NCBI GenBank assembly: GCA_900763675.1
Contig: CAAFLE010000025.1
Span: 1 to 25,242 of the forward strand
Direction of reading: 5' to 3'
Length of the DNA stretch: 25,242 nt
Source of the DNA: an uncultured Oscillospiraceae bacterium
GTDB taxonomy: Bacteria > Bacillota > Clostridia > Oscillospirales > Oscillospiraceae
In this document: piece by piece, positions 15,577-20,786 of the stretch
Layout: every line of letters starts with the position of its first letter
Position numbering within the stretch: position 1 is the stretch's first letter
Translations under genes and position numbers: made by a program
Notes under the pieces: generated by a model
Databases searched by the model: none
What the model was told of the DNA's origin: nothing
What the model saw: the letters and a program-made list of their open reading frames with translations, nothing else

Positions 15577-15768
15577 CACAGGCTCGGGCGCATATTCAGC
15601 GACTGTCGTCAGCCGACAGTGCTTGCAGAAGAGAGGGAACTCAATCAGCCGCGTCGTCGGCAGCACGCGCTGCTGCGTCGCTCTGCCGCAGATCGGGCAG
15701 ATCAGCCTGTCCCCTGCTACACGAAGTATATCACGGCGAGCCGCCGTTTGTCCAGCGTTTTCAATCAT
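15562..15768 (-). CDS. Cysteine-rich KTR-domain protein
   Basis: A 68-aa zinc-ribbon-like protein. 'RLICPICGRATQQRVLPTTRLIEFPLFCKHC' gives two CxxC pairs with the 'CP.CG..T......T.L..FPL.C..C' pattern of the cysteine-rich KTR family (Pfam Cys_rich_KTR), found widely in Firmicutes mobile elements with unknown role. Homologues that I recall end '...KEPDAKTQSR'; this one ends PEPVSQSH, a matching tail encoded by the left arm of the terminator. ATG at 15768 with GGAGGATAAAA upstream, 2 bases after the Rep-like gene's stop. Confidence 0.8.
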   Translation of the reverse strand: MIENAGQTAARRDILRVAGDRLICPICGRATQQRVLPTTRLIEFPLFCKHCRLTTVAEYAPEPVSQSH

Positions 15769-15770
15769 TT

Positions 15771-16577
15771 TTATCCTCCATTATCTAAAGATATACACTG
15801 CCCCAAGTCAGAAGTAAAACGTCCTTGTGCAGTTTTCGGCGTCCGTTTCGGCTTTCGCCGCGGCGGCTTGTAGGGCAGCAGATACTTAATATAACAATAC
15901 CGCCCCCACGAATTTTCCACCTGCGAGACTTCCAGCACGACGGCTCCGGGCGGCGCGGCGAGCGTCAGCGCGTCGTCCACCATCTCGCTCATCCGCTCCG
16001 GGCGGCGCAGTCCGCGGCTCGGTACAAAGCCCTGTCGCCCGGCTGGCTGCCGTTCCTTGCACAGATACTTTGCGCGGGCAGCGTAGTCCGCGCCGTCGAG
16101 CAGCCCCTCGATCTCGATGTTATCGCCGAACCGCGCCCAGAGCGAGCGGATGACCTCGGCGTCCGCACCGGTGGAGTTAAGAACGAGATGATGATGCCAG
16201 CGTCCCGGCTCTCCGTTCTCATCGAGATGCTCAACGTTCTTGATGTAGCGCACGTCCTCGCCGTCCGTGCGGCGGACGCGCCGCAGCTCCGCAAGGAACC
16301 ACGCAAGGCAGCGCACCGCCTGCTCGCGGGTGCATGGGAGATCCGCATCGCGGTAGGTGAGCGTTACCCAGAGATCGTGCCGATCGAAGTTAGCCGCCAT
16401 GAGCGCCTCGCACTTCTGCCACATGGCGCGATGATTGAGCTTTGCGCGGGCGGCGCTGGAGACGCGGCTCTTTGCCGCCCGCTGCGTCGGCTCGTCCGCC
16501 GCCATCGGCTGGGTGTACAGCACGGCGGATACCATGCGCCCGGCGCGGATCTGCGTTAATCGTTGCGTTCTCGGAAT
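15771..16577 (-). CDS. HUH rolling-circle Rep-like protein, probable ATT start
   Basis: Phage-type rolling-circle replication-associated protein. It has motif 1 'LWVTLTYRDADLP', HUH motif 2 'GRWHHHLVLNS' for metal binding, and motif 3 'ARAKYLCKE' with the candidate nicking Tyr. 'AAKSRVSSAARAKLNHRAMWQKCE...LMAANF' is the usual N-terminal block. The first ATG (16535) has no ribosome site. In frame upstream is IPRTQRLTQIRAGR, and the ATT at 16577 has AAAGGAGG 7 bases upstream, so ATT initiation (269-aa product with 254 from the ATG) looks likely. A minus-strand terminator hairpin sits in its leader. The basic C-terminus 'PPRRKPKRTPK' fits DNA binding. Confidence 0.78.
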   Translation of the reverse strand: MPRTQRLTQIRAGRMVSAVLYTQPMAADEPTQRAAKSRVSSAARAKLNHRAMWQKCEALMAANFDRHDLWVTLTYRDADLPCTREQAVRCLAWFLAELRRVRRTDGEDVRYIKNVEHLDENGEPGRWHHHLVLNSTGADAEVIRSLWARFGDNIEIEGLLDGADYAARAKYLCKERQPAGRQGFVPSRGLRRPERMSEMVDDALTLAAPPGAVVLEVSQVENSWGRYCYIKYLLPYKPPRRKPKRTPKTAQGRFTSDLGQCISLDNGG

Positions 16578-16598
16578 GTGATCGCCTCCTTTGAATGC

Positions 16599-16624
16599 AA
16601 AAAGGACGCGCCCGCAGCGCGTCC
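16599..16624 (-). terminator. Leader hairpin terminator upstream of the Rep-like gene
   Basis: Stem GGACGCG (16604-16610) with CGCGTCC (16618-16624), 7-base loop, followed on the minus strand by TTTTT (16603-16599). It lies only about 10 bases before the Rep-like ribosome site, so it could end early leftward transcription or act as an attenuator. Confidence 0.65.
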
Positions 16625-16635
16625 AACACTTTTGA

Positions 16636-16662
16636 ATTATCGAAAAAACCTTGAAAAATCAA
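16636..16662 (-). promoter_or_regulatory. Weak candidate leftward promoter for the late side
   Basis: On the minus strand TTGATT (16662-16657) and GATAAT (16641-16636) are 15 bases apart, in an AT-rich patch (16625-16710) that contrasts with the GC-rich surroundings. The spacing is short, so this is tentative. Confidence 0.3.
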
Positions 16663-16671
16663 AGAAAATGC

Positions 16672-16700
16672 TTGACTTTTACCCGATATTGGTATATAAT
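16672..16700 (+). promoter_or_regulatory. Consensus sigma-A promoter of the plus-strand cassette
   Basis: TTGACT (16672-16677), 17-base spacer, TATAAT (16695-16700). The first gene's AAGGAGGTG starts at 16711, giving a leader of roughly 20 bases. This is the best promoter in the centre of the window and points against the phage's main transcription. Confidence 0.85.
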
Positions 16701-16725
16701 CATAATCAGAAAGGAGGTGTACCAA

Positions 16726-16851
16726 ATGGGCAGACACGAGAGGTCGAAGAAGCCCGCCAGACAAATCGACTGGCTCGCAATCCTGATCGGGATGCTGGCG
16801 GACTTAATCACCGGGGTGATTCTCCTGATCGTCGGCAAGACGATGAAGTAA
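16726..16851 (+). CDS. 41-aa membrane peptide of the plus-strand cassette
   Basis: Begins MGRHERSKKPARQIDW, a basic N-terminus, followed by one predicted membrane helix 'LAILIGMLADLITGVILLIV' (about residues 17-36) and a short 'GKTMK' end. The ATG at 16726 has a perfect AAGGAGGTG upstream; an open frame extending further back is not needed. The layout resembles small phage moron or type I toxin-like peptides, but I recognise no family. It is first in a three-gene plus-strand unit and is followed by a 10-bp hairpin. Confidence 0.8.
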   Translation: MGRHERSKKPARQIDWLAILIGMLADLITGVILLIVGKTMK

Positions 16852-16856
16852 TCACC

Positions 16857-16881
16857 GGGGAGGCGAGAAGATCGCCTCCCC
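16857..16881 (+). other. Stable hairpin after the 41-aa gene
   Basis: GGGGAGGCGA (16857-16866) pairs perfectly with TCGCCTCCCC (16872-16881), loop GAAGA. There is no U-run after it on the plus strand, so it may stabilise the first gene's mRNA or attenuate, rather than terminate. Confidence 0.6.
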
Positions 16882-16935
16882 CCTCTCAAGCTAACAGAGA
16901 AGAATGAAAAAGTCAAGTTGAAAGGAGTTAGAAAA

Positions 16936-17037
16936 ATGAAAAATGCATTGATGTTTCTTGGAATATTTTTTATCTGCGCCGGGCTTGTCAAAGGGGTCCT
17001 CGCGTTGATCGCGTGGAGGCGCTCGCGGCGTGGGTGA
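16936..17037 (+). CDS. 33-aa membrane peptide of the plus-strand cassette
   Basis: Starts MKNALMFLGIFFICAGLVK and continues with one hydrophobic helix into the basic end 'AWRRSRRG'. The orientation with a positive C-terminus suggests a single-pass anchor. The ATG at 16936 has AAAGGAG 8 bases upstream. Its 3' end overlaps the next gene's GTG start by 8 bases, which indicates translational coupling. No family recognised; it could act together with the 41-aa peptide. Confidence 0.65.
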   Translation: MKNALMFLGIFFICAGLVKGVLALIAWRRSRRG

Positions 17038-17245
17038 GCTGCTGAGCGTGACACAGTGGGCAGAGCGCTACGGGAAAGATGCCCGCAACGCCCGGCGTCT
17101 GATTGCCGAGGGTCGGATCGAAGCCATCCGCGTCGGCAACCAGTGGGCAATCGACAGCGACACCCAGCCGCCGCCGGACAAGCGCGTAAAAAGCGGGAAA
17201 TACAAGAACTGGCGGAAGAAGCCGACCGCCGAGCCGGAGCAGTAA
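17030..17245 (+). CDS. Small HTH (excisionase/MerR-type) DNA-binding protein
   Basis: A 71-aa protein with a helix-turn-helix_17-like fold: 'LLSVTQWAERYGKDARNARRLIAEGRIEAIRVGNQW' and a basic tail 'DKRVKSGKYKNWRKK', the typical form of small excisionase-like or MerR-like proteins in clostridial mobile elements. GTG start at 17030 with GGAGG 10 bases upstream, overlapping the preceding small gene. Its TAA lies in the loop of the terminator that follows. It may regulate the cassette itself or a phage switch. Confidence 0.78.
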   Translation: MGELLSVTQWAERYGKDARNARRLIAEGRIEAIRVGNQWAIDSDTQPPPDKRVKSGKYKNWRKKPTAEPEQ

Positions 17246-17260
17246 TGCTCCGGCTTTTTT
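17233..17260 (+). terminator. Rho-independent terminator of the plus-strand cassette
   Basis: GCCGGAGCA (17233-17241), loop GTAA containing the stop codon, TGCTCCGGC (17246-17254), then TTTTTT (17255-17260). It is a textbook terminator on the plus strand and closes the cassette that began at 16672. The 123 bases from here to 17384 hold no gene that I can support. Confidence 0.93.
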
Positions 17261-17383
17261 GCGGCTTCGAGGACGGGGCGAGGGCGAGTTGCACGCCCTT
17301 CAGTCGGGAAGAGGTTGCCGTGAGCGACTTGCGGCGTTATGCCCGACGCGCAGCTCGCCACCCCGCGGTCGGGAGGAACGCGC

Positions 17384-17593
17384 TTAAGGCGCGTCCTTCC
17401 CTTTTGCGCTCGTGAAAACATCGGTAAGCTGGGAGAGCGCCGCGTCCAGCTTGTCGCCCGCGCCGTCGCGCAGCCCGGCGGCGTACCCTGCCGAGTAGAT
17501 CGTGAACAGGTAGCGATTCATTTCCGGCAGCGAGAGGTTTTTAATTGCTCGGAAAGTCTCGCCGTCGATGAAATCCTCAATCGCTTTCGGCAT
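17384..17593 (-). CDS. Small conserved-type phage protein, function unknown
   Basis: A 69-aa protein starting MPKAIEDFIDGETFRAIKNL. It is helical, with 'LPEMNRYLFTIYSAGYAAGLRDGAGDKLDAAL'. The ATG at 17593 has GGAGGTG 6 bases upstream and is 4 bases after the preceding stop. I recognise no domain. It is the last gene of the early leftward operon, facing the plus-strand cassette. Confidence 0.7.
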   Translation of the reverse strand: MPKAIEDFIDGETFRAIKNLSLPEMNRYLFTIYSAGYAAGLRDGAGDKLDAALSQLTDVFTSAKGKDAP

Positions 17594-17597
17594 TGCA

Positions 17598-17852
17598 TCA
17601 CCTCCGATCCCGCCGCGCACAGTCGGTGAGGATGTTTTCCTCCTCGGCGAGCGCGGCGACGATGTCGCTCTCGCGCAGCCGCCTGGCACGCAGACTTTCC
17701 AGCACGCTGTGGATCTCGTCGCGCACGGTCTTGATCTGCGGCGGCGTCGGATGAAGCACCGAGCACATCGCCCAGAGAAACACGATGAGATGCCGGTTGC
17801 CAAGCTGCGTCGCGCTCTGGCGGCGCGTGTTGTTCTTTGACTTGCTGCTCAT
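17598..17852 (-). CDS. Hypothetical early phage protein
   Basis: An 84-aa protein starting MSSKSKNNTRRQSATQLGNR. It has a short hydrophobic patch 'HLIVFLWAMCSVLHPTPP' (about 20-37) and a charged helical C-terminus 'ESLRARRLRESDIVAALAEEEN'. I chose the ATG at 17852 because it overlaps the zinc-ribbon gene's stop by 4 bases. No family recognised. Confidence 0.65.
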   Translation of the reverse strand: MSSKSKNNTRRQSATQLGNRHLIVFLWAMCSVLHPTPPQIKTVRDEIHSVLESLRARRLRESDIVAALAEEENILTDCARRDRR

Positions 17853-18118
17853 TCCGCACCGTCCATTCGAGCGCCACAGTTGGGGCAGTAATCGCACTTA
17901 AACGGGTAACATTCTCCGCAAGCCGTACACCTTAAGATTCCGCCACGTCCTCGCTTGTCGGCGCCAATAAGCACCCACCGCCCATGCCGCACAGGCACAA
18001 ACTCTTCAATATCTTCGTTCGGGCAAGGGCTTAGACTGCAATATTCTCCCGTCCGCTTGCAGACGCCGCCGTGCTGTTCATGGGTGCAGAATTTGAATTT
18101 CGTTTCCTGTTCGCTCAA
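17849..18118 (-). CDS. Zinc-ribbon protein of the 'HGRW' type
   Basis: An 89-aa protein. 'VPVRHGRWVLIGADKRGRGG' followed by 'LRCTACGECYPFKCDYCPNCGARMDG' is a pattern common in Clostridia phages: a beta-strand with HG(R/K)W and then a treble-cysteine zinc ribbon. The N-terminal half also has Cys ('CTHEQHGGVCKRTGEYCSL'), perhaps a second metal site. Start at 18118 overlaps the DUF3846-like gene's stop by 4 bases. The function is unknown; nucleic-acid or protein binding is plausible. Confidence 0.78.
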   Translation of the reverse strand: MSEQETKFKFCTHEQHGGVCKRTGEYCSLSPCPNEDIEEFVPVRHGRWVLIGADKRGRGGILRCTACGECYPFKCDYCPNCGARMDGAE

Positions 18119-18438
18119 ATCTCCGCCTCCTTAACGATCTGGCGGACAAGCCGCTCGCCCTTGCGGGTGATGCTCATGAACTCATCGCCGCGCACGCCGA
18201 CGAATGCGACCGACCCGAAGAACTGTGTCCGGAGGAGCGACGCGCTCGGCGAAAGGCCGCGGATCCGCCCCTCCTCGTTGCACACAATGGCAAGATCCTC
18301 CGTGACCGTGACGCACCCGATCGGCCCGCCGACAAGCTCCTGCATCGACCGGAGCGTGTTCTCCACGACCTCCGCCCGAAGCGGCAGCCCCGGCCGCTTG
18401 ACGAGCACACGCAGAAACGGATCACACGGTTTGCTCAT
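18115..18438 (-). CDS. DUF3846-like protein
   Basis: A 107-aa protein. 'LRVLVKRPGLPLRAEVVENTLRSMQELVGGPIGCV' with 'DLAIVCNEEGRIRGLSPSASLL' matches the pattern of DUF3846 proteins that occur in phages and plasmids ('v..t.l.amQ.lVgG.ie.v.....l.ivcnEeGk..gl..N'). Their role is unknown. The ATG at 18438 overlaps the upstream 27-aa ORF's stop by 4 bases, and GGAGGTGAG lies about 8 bases upstream. Confidence 0.72.
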   Translation of the reverse strand: MSKPCDPFLRVLVKRPGLPLRAEVVENTLRSMQELVGGPIGCVTVTEDLAIVCNEEGRIRGLSPSASLLRTQFFGSVAFVGVRGDEFMSITRKGERLVRQIVKEAEI

Positions 18439-18518
18439 TCTTCACTCACCTCCCGCGGAAACGGCGGCAGCGGCAGCCGCGACAATAGGCTCTGTAAGTC
18501 TGCAACTTGGGTATTCAC
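18435..18518 (-). CDS. Possible 27-aa leader peptide ORF
   Basis: GTG at 18518 with GGAGG 9 bases upstream; it encodes MNTQVADLQSLLSRLPLPPF and a short end, and its TGA overlaps the next ATG by 4 bases, the same coupling used along this operon. Other frames here are also open for 20-30 codons, so the frame is not certain. Confidence 0.4.
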   Translation of the reverse strand: MNTQVADLQSLLSRLPLPPFPREVSEE

Positions 18519-18521
18519 CTG

Positions 18522-18581
18522 TCATTGCCTCCATCCGTCCGTGGCGGAAGAAAACATTCCGCCAAGCTGTTCATCTGTCAT
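18522..18581 (-). CDS. Possible 19-aa ORF
   Basis: ATG at 18581 with GGAGG 9 bases upstream encodes MTDEQLGGMFSSATDGWRQ. An alternative ATG eight bases downstream (18573) opens another 19-codon frame whose TGA overlaps the next GTG. The gap 18519-18616 is otherwise without a gene. Confidence 0.3.
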   Translation of the reverse strand: MTDEQLGGMFSSATDGWRQ

Positions 18582-18616
18582 CGAAGATTTCCTCCCAAAT
18601 CCGTCATTGCCATTCA

Positions 18617-19630
18617 CTACATTTCCGGCAGCGACGGCAGCGGAAGCCAGAGCCAGAAGCTCTTCACTTCCATCGGCTCACCGTCGCCGATCTCATCAAT
18701 AAATTGCCCGCCGCGGTAGATGCACACATCCGGCATGGCGGCGATGGCAGGCTCAACCACAAGAACAAGCTGCCCGTCCTCCGGCTCATCCACGAGGCAG
18801 CGCCGCCACGCGAACGGTGCTTCCGCCGCAGGCGGCTGATGGGCTGCCGCCTCCCGTGTGTCCGAATCGAACACCGGCGGCGGGATCCGCGCCGCGCCCG
18901 CGTTGTCGGCGGAAAGCCGCTCGACGTCCTTGATGGTGATAGTCCGTTCGTTCTTGCCCTCCGAGATCATGCCATCCCACACGTCCGCCTGCTTGTCGGC
19001 GGGCAACTTCGATAGCTCGTATGCCACGCTCTCGCCAAGCTTGCCCTCCTTCCATGCGTCGGCGAATCCGGGAAAGCGGAGGTTGTTTCCGATGGCTTCC
19101 AGCCGGGCGAGCTTGCTCGCGCTGATCTGCATCTCCTCCGCGACGAGATCGCGGATGCGCCCCGGCAGCACCGAGCCGTTCTCGCGCATGGCGGCGAGCG
19201 CATTTTTGAGCCGCCGCGCCTGCTCGGCTTTCTCCCAGTTGGAGAGAACGCGCCCGGTGCTGTTCGCGTGGATGAGCATCACCGTCTCGCGGTTGAGATC
19301 GTCCGGATCCGGATAAACAATGCACGGAACCTCCGTCCACCTCTTGAAGTTGCTTTTTTCGTAGAGGCTGCGCAGTGCTTTGTACCGCCGATGCCCGGAG
19401 AAGATGACGTAGGAGCCTGTCCCCTGCCCGCGGCGGAAAACGCACAGCGGCTCCAGCAGCCCGTTTATCTCGATGCTGGTGGCGAGATCTTCATAGCTGG
19501 AGGTGTCATAGAAGTTTCCGCCGTTCGGGCGCAGCTCGGTAATGGGGATCATCGTAATGCGGGGCGTGTCCGATTCGGACACCGGCGCCATCTCCGGCAC
19601 GAGCGCGGCGAGATTGAACTTCTTAGCCAT
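18617..19630 (-). CDS. parB: ParB-like partition protein with DUF551-like C-terminus
   Basis: A 337-aa partner of the ParA encoded just upstream (8-base overlap). About residues 25-125 form the ParB N-terminal CTP-binding fold: 'IPITELRPNGGNFYDTSSYEDLATSIEINGLLEPLCVF', the box II-like 'YVIFSGHRRYKALRSL' (GHRR) and 'NRETVMLIHANSTGR'. About 130-225 is the helical DNA-binding region ('ISASKLARLEAIGNNL'). After a Pro/Ala linker, residues 265-337 read 'WRRCLVDEPEDGQLVLVV...IYRGGQFID...VKSFWLWLPLPSLP', the pattern of DUF551, an unusual fusion. It would bind centromere sites and stimulate ParA. Two 17-bp palindromes lie inside the gene. Confidence 0.85.
   Translation of the reverse strand: MAKKFNLAALVPEMAPVSESDTPRITMIPITELRPNGGNFYDTSSYEDLATSIEINGLLEPLCVFRRGQGTGSYVIFSGHRRYKALRSLYEKSNFKRWTEVPCIVYPDPDDLNRETVMLIHANSTGRVLSNWEKAEQARRLKNALAAMRENGSVLPGRIRDLVAEEMQISASKLARLEAIGNNLRFPGFADAWKEGKLGESVAYELSKLPADKQADVWDGMISEGKNERTITIKDVERLSADNAGAARIPPPVFDSDTREAAAHQPPAAEAPFAWRRCLVDEPEDGQLVLVVEPAIAAMPDVCIYRGGQFIDEIGDGEPMEVKSFWLWLPLPSLPEM
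18858..18874. repeat. 17-bp palindrome copy 4, in parB
   Basis: GTGTCCGAATCGAACAC; one mismatch breaks otherwise 8-bp arms. It falls in the linker before the DUF551-like domain and reads VFDSDT on the minus strand. Confidence 0.65.
19566..19582. repeat. 17-bp palindrome copy 5, at the 5' end of parB
   Basis: GTGTCCGATTCGGACAC with perfect 8-bp arms, about 50 bases into parB, read as VSESDT. A site this near the parA/parB junction fits a centromere or an operator for autoregulation. Confidence 0.78.
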
Positions 19631-20381
19631 GCCGCTCGCCCCAATCTCTCAACAGCTCATCCGTCAGCTCGTCGTAGTCCCACGCGGCGGGGCAGCCGGG
19701 CGCATAGGAGCGCAGCGCCTGCCGGGCGAACGTCGCCTCCTGCACCTTGCAGCTCCGGCGGATCTTCGCTGCGAACACCGGCAGATCGAGCCGCCGCACG
19801 GCGTCCTCGCCCTGCATACAGACGCTCGTCCGCGCCCACATGGTGATCAGCACGCCGCGCACCGTGAGCGCCGGGTTAATTCCCGCGAGATTCTCCACCT
19901 GCCGCACGATCTCCTGCGCCCCGCCGAGCGCGAAAGCATCCACCGTCACGGGCAGGATCACCTCGTCGGCGGCGACCAGAGCGGCGATGCTTGCCGCCGT
20001 GAAGCTCGGCGGGCAGTCGATCAGGCACACGTCGAACAGATCTGCCTCCGCCGCGCACAGATCGCGCACCGTGCGAAGAGAGATCCCGCGCTGGATGGCT
20101 TCAATGTCCACGCCGCAGAGCGAGAGATCGCTCGGCACCACGCCGATACCGCTGCCCACGCGCTGCACGAGCAGCCCCGGATCGGGCAGCCGCCCGGCGA
20201 GCAGATCGGTGATCGTGGAGCCGTCGGCGTCCGCGCCGTAAAAATCGGTGAGATTGTGCTGGGGGTCGGCGTCAATGCACAGCACCCGTTTCCCGCGGTG
20301 CTGCAGCTCGGCGGCAAGGTTCACGGTGGTTGTCGTCTTCGCCGTGCCGCCCTTCAGGTTGATGATTGCAATTGTCCTCAT
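19623..20381 (-). CDS. parA: ParA-type partition ATPase
   Basis: A 252-aa Walker-type ATPase for segregating low-copy DNA. It has the deviant Walker A 'INLKGGTAKTTTTVNLA' with the signature Lys (KGGxxKTT; Ala in place of Gly, as in some clostridial ParAs), switch I 'VLCIDADPQHNLTDF' and Walker B 'FDVCLIDCPPSFTAAS'. There is no N-terminal HTH, so it is the small type Ib-like length. The ATG at 20381 has AAGGAGG about 6 bases upstream; an in-frame upstream extension is only repeat-element sequence. The parB gene overlaps its end by 8 bases. Confidence 0.92.
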   Translation of the reverse strand: MRTIAIINLKGGTAKTTTTVNLAAELQHRGKRVLCIDADPQHNLTDFYGADADGSTITDLLAGRLPDPGLLVQRVGSGIGVVPSDLSLCGVDIEAIQRGISLRTVRDLCAAEADLFDVCLIDCPPSFTAASIAALVAADEVILPVTVDAFALGGAQEIVRQVENLAGINPALTVRGVLITMWARTSVCMQGEDAVRRLDLPVFAAKIRRSCKVQEATFARQALRSYAPGCPAAWDYDELTDELLRDWGERHG

Positions 20382-20402
20382 GATGTCCTCCTTTCCCCAT
20401 TG

Positions 20403-20452
20403 CCTCCCCTGTGCAAGGGGAGGTGTCAGCCGCAAGGCTGACGGAGGGGTTG
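20403..20452. repeat. Two-hairpin repeat element, copy A (intergenic)
   Basis: Stem 1: CCTCCCCT/AGGGGAGG (20403-20410 with 20416-20423), loop GTGCA. Stem 2: GTCAGCC/GGCTGAC (20425-20431 with 20436-20442), loop GCAA. Tail GGAGGGGTTG. It lies between the small basic-protein gene's stop and parA's ribosome site, in parA's leader. Same element as 22408-22460. Confidence 0.85.
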
Positions 20453-20453
20453 T

Positions 20454-20786
20454 TTATTTTCGTTTTTTGCGTTTTTGCTTTTTCGCGGGGAAGTACGCGC
20501 CCTGCGCCTCCGGCTTCCACTCCTGCGCCACCGCGCCCCGCGGATGCGTCGGTCGCTCGGAGATTGTCTCCGGCGTCACGCGGTCGCTCGCTGCCGTGAT
20601 CCGGTTCCGCAGCGGGTAGCACTGCGAGAAGCGGCGGACCTCCCCGCCCCACGGGAACGAAAACTCCACGCGGTAGAACCGGCGCTGGGGATGGATGTAC
20701 GTCACGATGCCCCGCTGCGGCGGAACGCTCGTCGCCGCCTCCATGCCGAAGTCGATTTTTTTATACACAACGTCGCCAACCTTCAC
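20454..20786 (-). CDS. Small basic early protein, unknown function
   Basis: A 110-aa protein starting MKVGDVVYKKIDFGMEAATS (GTG start). 'GIVTYIHPQRRFYRVEFSFPWG' forms a short SH3/KOW-like beta segment, followed by 'RRFSQCYPLR' and a strongly basic end 'AKKQKRKKRK'. It may bind nucleic acid. The GTG at 20786 overlaps the helicase stop by 4 bases (GTGA) and has AGGAGG about 10 bases upstream; a longer open frame over the helicase gene is a shadow. Confidence 0.72.
   Translation of the reverse strand: MKVGDVVYKKIDFGMEAATSVPPQRGIVTYIHPQRRFYRVEFSFPWGGEVRRFSQCYPLRNRITAASDRVTPETISERPTHPRGAVAQEWKPEAQGAYFPAKKQKRKKRK

Noticed and set aside
17370..17405. Terminator for the early operon
   Set aside because: The GGACGCGC/GCGCGTTCC arms are imperfect and not followed by a T-run on the minus strand.
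2523..19582. The 17-bp palindromes as chromosomal parS
   Set aside because: The classical bacterial site TGTTTCACGTGAAACA-type differs in core and length; these are a different motif.
19623..20381. Defective ParA because of KGGTAKTT
   Set aside because: KGGxAKT variants are common in clostridial ParA proteins and the signature lysine is present.
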